A stretch of DNA of 64,000 nucleotides from Pelodera strongyloides (Eukaryota > Nematoda > Chromadorea > Rhabditida > Rhabditidae), in the NCBI GenBank assembly GCA_036852015.1, contig JAANDG010000210.1:159929-223928 (forward strand), read 5' to 3'. The notes beneath the pieces are model-generated. The model was not told where the DNA came from and did not search any database. It worked only from the letters and a program-made list of their open reading frames with translations. The position numbers and the translations under genes are program-made. Shown here piece by piece: positions 47,511 to 59,492 of this stretch. Every line of letters begins with the position of its first letter. Positions within the stretch are counted from its first letter, which is position 1.

Positions 47511-50500
47511 TGATTATTCAACATTACGTTACTGTTATTACGTATCATTGGTGGAACCGATTTTCAAGAGAAATACTGGCCGGTTTTTGAAACATTGAAA
47601 CGCATCGAGCACAACAGCATTCTTGTGCAGCCTACGCAAATGAGCATAAATTTGAATACAAAAACGGGCTAAATTCGAGCAAACTTGCATAAATGCATAA
47701 GAACGCAGATGTGAAACAGTGCAACTGACCGGTATTTCGCCTTAATACAAAGTAACAATTAAACAATAGCAATTGGCAGGGTTCTCGTTCTCAAGATTTC
47801 AAGCTAAAGTCCCAAGCTTAACCGAACTAAAACTCACTCAAGAAAGTTACAACGCATTAAGGATTTCGCAACAAATGACACCAATAAATAACTTACTGTT
47901 TAACGTAAAGATCGTCTCCATCGCGCAAGAATGTATCATGTTCTTTGACATTCACTACCACAATAACGTCTCCAGGTTCGACATCAGCCTAGAAAGTATT
48001 TACTTGGTTCATAGCATAAATCACCCCGCCAAATGAGGACGACCATCTCCCGGTGTCTCTTAACTATCACCCTTCTAGTAGGGTAAATCATCTCCCGAAA
48101 ACCGTCAACGTCCAATCCTTATAGATTATATGCAAATTAGTCGGAATCTCCTCCCGACCGAGGCTTGTACCATCTCCCCAAAGTTTTGAGATGCGGAGGG
48201 GGACCCTATTTATGCTCTGTTACTGCTTGACATATTTAATCACCATGAACGAAAGCGAAAATACAGAAAATACGATATGATTTTTTAACGAAACTATGTA
48301 ACGGTAAACGGTAGTGTATTTTTTTAATGTGAAACTAGCAGTAAGATTGGCTATTCAGGTAGGAATGAGTTAGTAAGTGATATAGTAAAAAGTTAGGTAG
48401 TTAGGACCTAAAATTGCTAATGCCTCCTTATCATTAACCATAAGAATAACAAATAAAATTCCTCTTATCATTTGCTAGTGCTCGAGCATGACAGTACTAC
48501 AAACTACAATTATTTAACGCAAAGGTGAACTTAACCCTGTTATACAAAATACGTATACGGCGTAAGAGAATATCTGAGCAGCTGAGCACAAATTAAAATT
48601 GGACAAAATATAAACTTTCAAAAACTTAACACTTACATCAATCTTATCTCCTTCTCCGCGGAACACAACCTTTTCACCGCTGCGCATACCACGTTCGACG
48701 TGCACCTGTAAGTGACAAATAAATAAATGAATTTCTTCACTCCTAAAATTTAAAAAAAAAAAAATGTTTACGCCTCAACAGCGTGCACTCGTGCAGGCGT
48801 GCACCTTTATTCAAGGGAGTTCAAAATCAAGGTTTGCTTATGACGTTCAGCAGAGGTCCTGAGGACACTCCTTGTCTAATTCATTTGACATGCAAAAGAT
48901 ACCAAAGTGGGGTACAAATGTACAAAATAGATAAAACGAAAACGCGCATAAAATAATCCGAAAATTCCCAACAAAACTGAGTTCAAGTATACAATAAAAA
49001 GTATAATAAATATTGTCCTTGGACAAAAGTATCGGAGTCAGAAGGCAGAATCATTCCTTAGCTCGGTTAGTGAAACAATAGAAATAGCTATAGTTTGATT
49101 GATATCTTATTAAATAAATAAGAAACAAAGTTAACATAATGATAAATGCATTGGCCCGGATAGCTGAAGATGCGGGTTCGACCCCCGCTCGACCGAAACC
49201 CCAATTTTTCGTTTGCAACCAAAATTTATAAAGTTACACACATCCCACCTCCAAAAGCTTTTGCTCCTTTTTCAACTTCTCACCGTTACATGTCTTACAA
49301 CGTTCTGAGGGGGGCACTTTGGAACCTAAATTGATATTTGAAAATTAATTTAAAAAAAAAAAAGATTATTTCCGTACAGATAATAACTATACACTCCTTG
49401 ATTTATTAGCTTACGGATTTCCCAACTACGCCAACCGACTATTAGCTAATTGCTAATTCCACGTACCAACAAAAGGGTGAAAAGTAAGAGTAAAAATAAA
49501 AGAAATAACAAAAGATGCGCGCAACATACCGCTTCCTGCGCAATCACCGCAAGGAGCCTGTGACTGTTGAATCATGCCAGGGCCGATCTGAAAAGTGAAA
49601 TGTTTCAAAGAGAGAATAAAGTTTCCGGTTTCCGGTTTAACATAATGGAAACACCTTGATGAACTCAAGGCACAACAAACTATCAAAAAAAAAAAACGGA
49701 CGTGATGTTTTAGAATTTCTCCTCGGAAACACCATCCAACCCTTTTTGTTGTATAGATGAGCCTATACATTTATGCATCACTAGAACCTTCTAAACGAAC
49801 AAACCTCGAAATTCTAAGCGTCGGTAGTCGGTGCGAAACCACGCACCATACCTCTTTAAAAAATAAATAAAATATTATCTACCTGACGCATCATCGTACG
49901 AATTCCTCTTCCGCGGCATGTACTGCATTCGTATGTGCCACCAGGACGACCACCGCTTCTGTAAATTCCATTTGTTTAACACTTGTGTGTACATAAATGG
50001 AGAATACGGTTACCTAGTTGTACCTTGGACGGAAGGGAAGAGGTTACGTAACACAACTACATGTTTGACAATTTTTCACATGTTTCACAATTTTTCAATA
50101 AATGTAAATGTACACAATTTAAGGCCAGGCAAACACGCCATGACTGCGTAAAGGGTGCGCGATCCAATTTTACGTTCAAAGCGATATATTAAACCCTACG
50201 CTGAAGGCCTCAATTGCCTTTGCCAGCACTTCACAAACAATGATGGTGTAATTACTTTTCGCGCACAAGAAAAACAAAATAAGAAATAAAAACAAGTAAA
50301 TTCACATACCCTCTGCATGTGGAGCACAGGGCACTCCTGCTCAATTGTAACTTGCTAGTCTTTCCCTTGAAAATGTCCTCCAGCGTAACGTTCAATTGGT
50401 GGACAGTGGGCTAAACGAACCACACATATTCAAATTCATAGAACACCCCAAAAGTACCCAAGTACCCATCGCTCAAGGCGGGTACTTGTGCCCCACAAGT

Positions 50501-52641
50501 ACCAATCTACAAGCAGTTGCAGTTACAAGCAGTTGTTGTTGTCAAGTCTACACGCAGTTGTTTAGCGTACGTTGAAAAATTTGTGTTAGCAGATGTGAAA
50601 CAAAAATATGAATCCATCATTATAATGCTCAAAATCTGCTCATTATAATGCTAATTCATAAATCAGCAAAATGGCACTTCTTCTGAAAAAATAGTTAGAG
50701 ATCAGCAGCAGCAGGACCCAACCTTTCCCTTAAAACGATAGCCCGGTCTTTTCGATTTCGGTTGATTAATTGGAATAGTTGTCGTGGACACAAATACTTT
50801 CCGCATTACAATAAGACAGTCAAGTCAGAATAGGATTCAATTCAGGCAAGGAGTTCAAAAGTTTTGTGGTGTCTGTGGAACACCGAAAAAATAATTTAGA
50901 GCTGACAGTTAAAAGAAATTGATTTATTTCGCTTACGAACAGGCAGCGTGTGATTCAGTCTCCGAAACAAAACACCAACAAAATAACGTTCCAGCTTCTA
51001 ATCTTTAAAACAGTGTCACGTAATGTTAATTAGTAGTTTGGGAAAATTGACAAAACTATGATGTGCATTCATATTTTTGCTTCGCATCTTGATAGAAATT
51101 TATATTTAGTCTACACAGAAAAAAATATGTTAATGTAAATGTAAGCTAAAAACTACAGTCACAGCACAGTTCCATGACTAACTTACATGGCAACCTTATA
51201 TGTGCCTTTAAGGCTAAGGGCGTTTCCGACACATGTCTTGTATATATGATGTATGATACATATGAACGCTTCATGAACCATGTGTCATGTTATTTTAAAA
51301 CTGATCGCTAGATACCTGTGCCTGGTAGCGTCTTCTGGGGCCACCACCTCCACCCATTCCTCCTCCGAAAAATGAAGCAAACGGACTTCCGCCATCGTCA
51401 CCGAATAGATGCGAGAAGAGATCGCCGCCGAAGCCACCACCTCCACCTTAACACACCTTTTCATTATATTCAATTATTTATGATAATGATATTTATTTAA
51501 TACCGTTTTGTTTTAAGTATCTTTAATCTTACTGACAGACAGGTTATGTGTGATATTAAATTAAATATAATATTATGTATTAATTAATAACAGTACGAGG
51601 TGCGCACAAGGAAGATTACCTTGTAGTACAGCGCAACGGGATTGTGAACAGACTGACAGGCATGATTTACGACTAATATACATTTTTTTTATTGCAATTG
51701 CTGATTGCTCCCGTTGCGAACGACGAACGACCTTTGCTGATGCTGACTGAACCAAAACGCAACGCAAGCGGCAGGCCGGCAGGACAGTAAAAACTTGGTC
51801 CCAACGTAGAGAGAACTTAGTACATGGGAGTGGGACTACTGGATTATGCATAAATTCACAAAATAAAGTCTCACTTTGTCTCACTTTTCGAAACTTCCTA
51901 CATATTTATTAAATAACACATTTAACTTTATTATTCATTTAACATAATACGTACCTGCACCACCTTCCTTAATTCCCTCCAGACCAACTTGATCATAGGT
52001 ACTGCGTCGCTCTGGGTTTGAAAGGACCTCGTACGCAAATGAGATCTCTTTGAACTGAAAATATAACCAAAATATAAAGGCAAGATGGGTGCCACTTTCA
52101 CTTATGTGATATACAAGGATTTGTTATCGATAACCTGTCACATATTTATACTCCGAGCGCATACTTGAACTTGGACTTGAAGAAAATGGTAATTTCGCCT
52201 CTGTGTAACGTTGTCTAGGTTGATAAGGCAGACCGGACAATGGGTTAGTTCCGTGAGATCATATTATCAAAGATGTACGCGTACACACCTTATCACCATG
52301 CTGAGGATTTTTGTCCGGGTGGTATTCCTTGGCGAGTTTACGGTAGGACTGAAAAACTAAGAATTAAGCACAGATGTTCAGGATTACAACTATAGCCCAA
52401 TCGAAAGCGCCTTGTTAAAACGTTCAACGTTATGAAGGCTGCATTTCTATCGTAATCGTTCTTACTAGAAGGGAAAATGCCTACAATTATTCACGTCAAA
52501 GGAACAAAGGACTACCTTCTTTATTTCATCGTCAGAAGCAGTCGGTGATACGCCGAGAATATCATACAGCTTAGTGTCAGGGGGCCCATCACGTCCACGA
52601 CCGCCCATACCGCCCATGCCACCCATTCCAGAGAAAAACAT
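45287..52641 (-). CDS. Type I DnaJ/Hsp40 co-chaperone (DNAJA1/2 class), 14 exons, 442 aa
   Basis: Exons (minus): 52641-52516, 52348-52289, 52054-51955, 51446-51316, 50410-50310, 49958-49883, 49587-49530, 49325-49249, 48705-48637, 47988-47897, 47445-47339, 46791-46661, 46099-46037, 45424-45287 (TAA). Phases chain exactly to 442 codons plus stop. The J domain (about 24-88) has HPD at 52-54, which stimulates Hsp70 ATPase. A Gly/Phe-rich linker covers about 97-139. Four zinc motifs have Cys pairs at 168/171, 184/187, 211/214 and 227/230. The substrate-binding C-terminal domain follows. The protein ends in CAQS, a CaaX box for farnesylation as in DNAJA1/2, so a cytosolic, partly membrane-bound co-chaperone is expected. 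A Gly/Met-rich extension of about 20 residues precedes the J domain. Length fits the nematode dnj-12/dnj-19 class, but I cannot choose between those names. An upstream TTG at 52650 is a less likely start. Confidence 0.96.
45530..45727. repeat. Dispersed repeat with ACGCCGCCTGAGGCG end (copy 2, DnaJ intron 13)
   Basis: Same family as 5549-5791. Both contain a CACTTCCGTAACG-type block before GCTACAGTTACTCCTTT. It lies in intron 13 of the DnaJ gene. Confidence 0.6.
46416..46596. repeat. TTAA palindromic element, GGCCGG family (DnaJ intron 12)
   Basis: Left arm strongly mutated (GGTCGGTTTTTGAAAC retained), right arm CAGCCGGCATATCGCT-TTAA. Lies in intron 12 (46100-46660), 64 bases below exon 12. 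Confidence 0.78.
47091..47265. repeat. TTAA palindromic element, GGCCGG family (DnaJ intron 11)
   Basis: TTAA at both ends, left arm AATCGAAATGCCGGCTGG. Lies in intron 11 (46792-47338), 73 bases from exon 11. Confidence 0.85.
47474..47509 (+). repeat. (AAT)n microsatellite (DnaJ intron 10)
   Basis: About eleven AAT units followed by GATGATTATT. Confidence 0.93.
47565..47745. repeat. TTAA palindromic element, GGCCGG family (DnaJ intron 10)
   Basis: Left end decayed to AAGAGAAATACTGGCCGG; right end CCGGTATTTCGC-CTTAA. Lies in intron 10 (47446-47896). Confidence 0.78.
49153..49196 (+). pseudogene. Internally deleted tRNA fragment (DnaJ intron 8)
   Basis: GCCCGGATAGCTGAAG resembles a tRNA 5' end and runs directly into a perfect T arm, GCGGGTTCGACCCCCGC. 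The D loop, anticodon arm and variable loop are missing. It lies antisense inside DnaJ intron 8 (48706-49248). Confidence 0.4.
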
Positions 52642-52684
52642 TGTTAACAAAGGTTTAGTTTACCAAATTATGTGAAGGCCCGAG

Positions 52685-52695
52685 CTGAAAAACCG
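52685..52695 (-). other. Candidate trans-splice acceptor of the DnaJ gene
   Basis: On the minus strand TCGGTTTTTCAG ends 43 bases before the DnaJ ATG, a strong nematode 3' splice consensus. No coding exon is needed upstream because the ATG and J domain begin in the next exon. A spliced leader or a non-coding 5' exon would both fit. Confidence 0.5.
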
Positions 52696-55077
52696 ACGTG
52701 AATGGGTTAGGATAGAAAAATGAAGGTCATAACAAGGCAATACAACAGATTCAAACAAGATTAAAGAGATTCATAAATACAGAGCCAAAATCAGTTTTGC
52801 GCAAAAGTACAAACATTTTTGACGCACTACTCAAGCGTGCTACCAATCCGAACAATTACAGAAAGCAGTGCAGTGAATCTGATCAGTAAAAGTGACAAAA
52901 TCAACAAAATTCGCAACAAAATTCAAAGTTTTCCCCAAATTTCGAGAAAATTTCGCTCCTTACTCAAGGTGCGCACAACTAAACTGTTGCGCCCTTCTCG
53001 TGCCCCAAAATTACGCCACACAACTACCACGACTACGGTAGATATAGCACAAAAGAATACGCCCGTCAAGTAAATTAGTATAATTTCGAGGTATTTGAAT
53101 TCTATAATCTGTATATTTCTTATGAGTAAAATCGTGAAGGAACAATAATGTAAAAATCGTAACTTAATAGTTTATTTTGAGGTAATTGTTTCTGCTGTTA
53201 TATCCAACCGCGATATTTTACATCAATTTTGAAACGATAAATTCTCAATTTTCAGTTACACTAATTTTTTTGAAATATTTTAAAACAATATACACACGTT
53301 ACACTAATCACCTGTTAAAATGAATTCTAAACTACACTCGGTGTTTCACGATGACTGGGCGGGGTTTTATTCGGTCGCGTCGCGGCGAGAATCGATCGTG
53401 CACTCTTCACATGTCTCTTCCGATCCGCTGTTAAGAAACGCCGCGGTAGGTCGCTGCGGCGGTCGCGGCGATGGTTTGTATGCCGCTCTGTTCCTCGTCT
53501 GGCCCGCGTCCGATCTCTGTTTTACGTGCGGAACTTAAGCTGGGGGCCGCATTCCCTGTGCTTGACAATTATAATTATAATAATTATAATTGGTATCCTG
53601 CCCAGCTTCTCTCTCGTTCTCGCTCTCTTCTCTTTCTTCTCGCTCTCGTTCCCTCTCCCTTTCATCATCACACAAATCCTAAATTCCTAGAAACGACCTA
53701 CAATTAGTCCCCTAAAATATTTTATTCACGCGACAAATTTCACAATATTCTATAGTCTACAGATAATTTATTTTATCCTTCCTGGTTTTCAGCATAAATT
53801 ACAAAGCTTCAATTGACGCATGTATATGTATATCGTATGCAGTGGGACATAATTACATAATTAGAAATTTGTCGTACGTATTCCTAGAGCGTCTGCGCAT
53901 ATTTTTATGAAAGTATAGAAAATAAGAAAGTTCCTTTAAATTTTTTTTCCTATTATTCTTTTTGCTTACATTTTCACAGAAACCCATCTCATTTACAATT
54001 CTTATTTATTTTATAAATTAAAAATTAAATCCGCAAACTTTCAAATTTCACCTTTAGTCAAACCGATCTCTGATTTTCAGAGGGATTACTTGTAGTATAC
54101 TGTTCTATTCCCAAACTATGATTAATTAATAATCTTTTCACTAATTTCTCAGAAAATCTCTACTAATCTTAATTCGTATTATGCATTTTTCACAAATAGT
54201 GGATTGAACAATCCAGCTGCTTTTAGACAAAAAAATTAAGAAAAATAAATGTTGCATGAAACCATTTTTTATTAAATCATATATTTATCACACCCGAAGT
54301 GTTGCTTTGGCGCAGACTTTGCGATTTACTTATGTCCTATGGGATTTAACGGCATAACTTACGTCAAGACGTAAGTTACGTATATTTAGGTGTCCTATGT
54401 AAGCATGTAAGATTATATGCGCGTATCCATATCCGGCTTAGGTGGCTTAAACACATCACCTTCCAGCCCACGTATATTCACGTCTCACACTAATTCCAAA
54501 GTGTATACATTACGTGATACAAATATACTAGAATGAGAGGCGCTCTATTCAGGTGAGGGTTTTATGTTGCGAGGTTCGAAACGTTTGATTGAAAACTGCA
54601 TTCACGTGTATTATATGCTAATTGTAGCTATGCCATTATGTGCCATTGCCGCTCGTACATGAATTTGCGTATAACACAACACAGTTGAAAAGGTTCTCCA
54701 GCAAGCATTTCAAAACCGCGTGCCATAAACTTCTCAACCTTCAGTGAACTCAAGAAGCTGTATCTTTTCCCGAATAACCCCAATTTTGATACCTTTGTGT
54801 TTCTCCTAGTGTACTTTATTCCGTGGTTATCATCATGTTCCGTAAGATAGTATATACATTTTGCTTCCACATATTCATATGTATATATGTATATCGTCGG
54901 AGCCGGCACGTAATTCTTGAAATTCCGCGCACATCACCGTGTCATCTTTTATATCATCTACAGTTTTCTAGATGTTTTCATCCGCTGCTCTCCCAACCAT
55001 ATGCATATTAGCCCCAACATATGAAACGGAGGAACCTAGTTGGTTCCTTTTTTCGTGGGCCCCACCCATTTGTTTCC

Positions 55078-55640
55078 GCTTGGTGACCGCTTGGTGACCA
55101 GTTTTCTCGAAAACCATCATCAACTGGTCACCAAATGGTCGGTGGACGGTCACCAAATGGTTGTTTCGGTGAACACCATTTGGTGACCGGCTACTGACGG
55201 CTTTTCTGTCTTACGGGCAATTATTCCAGTTCCTGTGGAGTTACACTTCCTTAGTTCTCAGTTTTTCTAGGCTTGTTCCTTATGAAAATTTAAAATAGCA
55301 CGTATATGCAATTTTCCACTCGCGCGGAAAATGCAGTCATATTAATGAATTCAATGAAAATCATATTGAGCAACTGTTTCACATATGCAAACTCTATACT
55401 TCAACAAACCAAATAAACCAAACTACCAAACTACAAGCAGACCACAGAAAAAACTAATGTGGCCGGTCACCAAATAGTTTCCACCGAGGAAACCATTTAG
55501 TCACTGGTTACCGACCGTTTAGCGATCGGGACTATGTGGTGACCATCTGACGAAGGCTTTCCAGAAAATTGGTCACCGCGTTGTCGCGAAGTGGTCACCA
55601 ATTTGGCCCACGGAAAAACCGGGAACCGTCACCAAATGGT
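55078..55640. repeat. GGTGACC/GGTCACC dispersed repeat, two clusters
   Basis: Clusters 55078-55200 and 55445-55640 carry repeated ACCAAATGGT and CGGTCACC words on both strands. They are palindromic at the word level and non-coding. Confidence 0.7.
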
Positions 55641-56112
55641 TTCCTCCGATTCCTATTGCGGGTGAAGTAACATAATGTATTCCAGTCCATTTGTTTCAGG
55701 CTCTGTTTAAAAATAGGATTTTAATTTGGAGCTTTTTCCTAAACCCTTTACGAATACATATAAAAATCGTTTTCATTTTTTTTTCGCCACGCGGCGTTAT
55801 AATCTTATCATGACTAATAACCCAAACCCAATGGTATAAAAAATAGTTCTATTGTTAGTTGATCCATATTTCGAAAGCCTTTACTCATAAAGTGCTTATG
55901 TACTTAATTAATGTGTTATTGTGGTGCGCCTTTTTGAAAAGTGCTATTTTCACATAGATTCCGAGTATAACATACGTGTTATTTGTACTTTAGTGTTTAC
56001 GAAACCATATGTGACTTAGTCTTTAATCTTTCTATGTAGGTTTTTTTTTGTTTATTTGAGAATCCAAAGAGGAAAGTTTGGTTATAAGTTCTCCCGGTTT
56101 TCTCTCTGTCTA

Positions 56113-56152
<40 letters not shown>

Positions 56153-56380
56153 GATTCCCTAGTTTAGAAGTGTGTAAAAATTACAAGAATTTTGAAATTT
56201 AGGTGTGTTCCCGCTACCGATGAAATGTAGCATCCGATTGAGATTACCGGTTTTCTTACTAAAAGCCAGACAATTTTTTTTGTTGGGAAATTCATACGTA
56301 ACTCATATTATATTCCGAACTTCTCATGTCGCAGATGTATTAATTTTTCGTAAGCCTGATAGTGAATGCGGTTTTTCGAC

Positions 56381-56710
56381 TTAAAGGGTCGGGTCCACCA
56401 AAGTGAACATATTTTTATGCTTTGTTCTTAATTTGTATCAAGAAGAGTGTTTAGTAGAATATATACAAAATAATTTTCCACCAGATTCACCACAGTGAAG
56501 CTTTACAGGTAAGTTTTTCGTAAAACTATGCAGTACAGAAAAAAAACTGCAGATTTCAAAGGTGCATATGCAAATTTACACCGTATTTTACTTTGGTGAT
56601 AAATTTGCATACCATATGCACCTTTGAAATCTGCAGTTTATTTTTTCTGTACTGTATAGATTTACGAAAAACTTACCTGAAGAAAAGCTACACGGTGGTG
56701 AATCTGGAAT
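56381..56710. repeat. TTAA element remnant, AGGGTCGGGTCC family
   Basis: Left end TTAA-AGGGTCGGGTCCACC is present. Internal arms around 56550-56650 are complementary (CTGCAGATTTCAAAGGTGCA against its complement), but the expected right terminus is absent, so the copy is truncated. Confidence 0.6.
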
Positions 56711-57390
56711 CTGGTACATGTACTGTTCTTTGTTTTGCTTTACTTTTTGCAAATGTTAATATTCAGCTGCTTACAATATCTTGTTTTCTATTCTAATTTT
56801 AACCATAAGCTCAAAGATGGGATAAGCTATTATCCAATTTGTATCAACTTTGTAAGTAAAATATACTTACAAAAATGATTTCTGGCTATCTACAAAAGAG
56901 GCTAACTTTAGTGGTCGTGTTGTGTTTTAGAATTAATTTATGTGAATTATTCCGCTTGGGTAAAATTGTGGAATACTACCCCATTCTACACCCAAATAAA
57001 ATACTATACCTATACCCACAAATGCTTACCCCCGGAAAATAAACTACCCCATTGTAACACACTACCTCTATTTGCGTATATAAATTTACTCTTTTTTTTG
57101 GTTTTCTGATTTCCTATTCTGGTATGTCTAGTTTATTATTTATTGATTCAAATCAAGCTAAAAGAAGGATCTCTTTCATAATTGCTGAATAGTAGACAGT
57201 AGCTTTATTTGCTGTGACCTTGCCGCGCAGGCGGGAGAGAAATTTGCATGGAATACATAGGAATGCACTTATAAAGAATACTTTCCAAATCCACATGCCG
57301 TACCATTTTAAAGCGGACGCCTTTTCCTTTGTACGCTGCGTCACTATTCGGGTTTTCCGAAACCCAGTAAGCTCATGCTTTATTCACCGG

Positions 57391-57618
57391 TCTCTCTCTC
57401 TCTCTCCCTGTCTTTTCTCTCTCGCTCTCTGTCTTCTCTATCTCACTCACTCTCTCCCTCTCTCCTCTCTGCTAGTGTCTGAGTTCTGAGCCTAGCAAAA
57501 ATGACCATTTCCCAAAATGTTTATTCTATGGACTGTGGATTCCAGCAAGAATAGTAGTTTCATCGACATGTATTGCTCGTGCTTATTTCTCTTTCTCTCT
57601 CCTTTCTCTCTCTCTTTT

Positions 57619-57649
<31 letters not shown>

Positions 57650-57690
57650 ACTTTCTCTCTCTCTTTCTCTCTTTCTTTTTCTCTCTCCTT
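57391..57690 (+). repeat. (CT)n-rich tracts
   Basis: Impure CTCTCT tracts at 57391-57470 and 57583-57690. Similar tracts lie at 56108-56146 (CT) and, on the other strand as GA, at 24660-24714, 31640-31703 and 39788-39838. Confidence 0.9.
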
Positions 57691-57911
57691 GTATCTTGGT
57701 GTACCTACTATCTCTATTTCCGTCCCTTTCCCAATTCACTGTTGAAGATCAACTCACCATCCGTGCGGAATACATTTCCATTTAATCTTTCAACTATGGT
57801 CTGCTCCTACTTGATATTCAACATTTTCATCGTCACGTGCAAGTTAATATAGATACATTATTGATTTTATTATACGATTTATACCAGACAATTGTTGTTA
57901 TTGTTTTTTTT

Positions 57912-58081
57912 GAGCCGTATGATGGCAGTTTTTGAAATGTATGCCGGATGCTATATTCCGATGTAGTGTAGGCGGATTACTGCGCTACTACAGCGCGATT
58001 TTTAGTCTGGGTATATTAATTTGAATACAACATGTGGGAATGCAGTAGTCCGGTCAAAAACCGGCTGTTATAGCGCTTTAA
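57912..58081. repeat. TTAA palindromic element, diverged member
   Basis: Right end AAAACCGGCTGTTATAGCGCT-TTAA is clear. The left end (AGCCGTATGATGGCAG) is diverged and lacks TTAA. Confidence 0.6.
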
Positions 58082-58223
58082 TAGATATTTGTGCGTCCGA
58101 GAAGATAGGCTCTCGAACTAGTAAACTCTGCTAACCATACGCTGATACATTGTTATCATCAAGATTTAATTCTTTCTCTTCTTCCCTAGTTTAAGTCTAG
58201 TTTCTTTTACATATTTTGCCATA

Positions 58224-58224
<1 letters not shown>

Positions 58225-58258
<34 letters not shown>
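58225..58258 (+). repeat. Poly(C) run, 34 bases
   Basis: An uninterrupted C tract within AT-rich intergenic DNA, much longer than the C run at 27430. Confidence 0.95.
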
Positions 58259-58259
<1 letters not shown>

Positions 58260-59492
58260 CCTCGTATACCATATAATTGTAATTAACAATTTTGCTTGTA
58301 AATTATCCCTTTTACACATATACTGGAATCCAGCATACCTTTCTGTCACACCCTGTCAATACGAACACTCCAAGTATTCGGGCCCAGATCAAAATTTCTG
58401 GGAAAAACAGTGTTTTCACTAAATTAAAATTTCCTTGCAAACCAAATGATCTTATTTTTTGTGTGTCTAATCGTGGATTATTATTCGTTAGTCTCAACAC
58501 TTCAGTCTTCTGATCCCTATTTTTAATGAATTCTTCTAATGAGCATATTCTCTGAGTGGTTTGATGTTTGATTATGAAACACACGCAAATACAAATTCAT
58601 CATAAACACCGGCTAATGGGGCTTTTCATTAATAATTCAGCAGCCGCGGAACTATAAGCTTAATGTTTGTCAGCATGATATTATAGTGGAACTGATTTAG
58701 TACCCTACAACTACAGTAGGCAACTACCGTATTCAACAAATGTGCAAGTCGTGAATGTTCGCTGTGGCGGCCTCAGTCAGTCTTGTCGTCTAGTCAAGGC
58801 AATGGACTATTTAGCTACCTAATATCATATTTTACATGAACATTTCTTTCCATAATAATAGTGTATTGGTTCAACGAGCAGAAAGGTACACTGGGAAGTT
58901 CTTAAAATAAAGCCCAGCAATCCTAAAGCCAAAAGGCACCCTAAGACGTTGGTGCCGAAAAGACACCATCATACTAACAAGGTCTTTGATCTCACTTATT
59001 GACACATCTAATTTTGTTCTTTATACTTATACTGTGACACCCTATGAAACTAAACCTTTGCTCAAATCAAAGAACCACAATATTGTCAGCATATTTTCTT
59101 TAAAATCTTTCAGAACAGTTTTTATTTTATTTTTCTACACCTACGCATAATTCGACCTTTTCCTAATCTCGATCAGCGATCAGAAACCCCCGGAACTTTC
59201 TCATTTTAAAGCGGTACGATGCGTGGTTGGAAGGGTGTGCCGTACAACTGCATTCCCATGTACTGTGTGAAAATTTGCGTACTCTTGTTTTGTGTTTTGT
59301 TGTGTATTTTGAGGCACATAGTGTCACTTCGTGTTATACCAACTATGCAACCGATTTGCGCATTTTTCTCCGTATCCGAAATCATGTTTGAAACTAAATT
59401 TGTCTTTACAGTGTTATACCTTCTATAATTCAAATGCTTCTAATAAGCCTTTATTCAATTTCCAATTTTGTATAAGAAAGGACCGCAGATCA
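58259..59492. other. Upstream of the receptor gene
   Basis: A lone CACGTG-family left end (TTTAAAGCGGTACGATGCG) lies at 59205. No TATA or splice-leader site was convincing; the nearest AG before the ATG is CCGCAG at 59483-59488. Confidence 0.4.

Larger units (their letters stand above)
52697..57911. other. Between the DnaJ and receptor genes
   Basis: 53320-53540 is CpG-rich and is followed by a pyrimidine tract (53606-53660), which may be DnaJ promoter sequence. 53700-55070 is featureless AT-rich DNA. The rest is GGTCACC repeats, a truncated TTAA element and CT tracts. Confidence 0.45.

Noticed and set aside
5214..47745. Regularly spaced GGCCGG palindromes as a CRISPR-like array
   Set aside because: Spacing is irregular over tens of kilobases, each unit is itself a long hairpin, and the genome is eukaryotic.
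51573..51884. 103-residue minus-strand frame
   Set aside because: It lies wholly inside DnaJ intron 3, which is needed to join the J-domain and Gly/Phe exons in phase.
53320..53538. 72-residue frame in CpG-rich DNA
   Set aside because: No splice partners or motifs; more likely promoter-type sequence upstream of the DnaJ gene.
57214..57852. Leu/Ser-rich frames that resemble membrane proteins
   Set aside because: They come from the impure (CT)n tracts; no transmembrane gene is implied.
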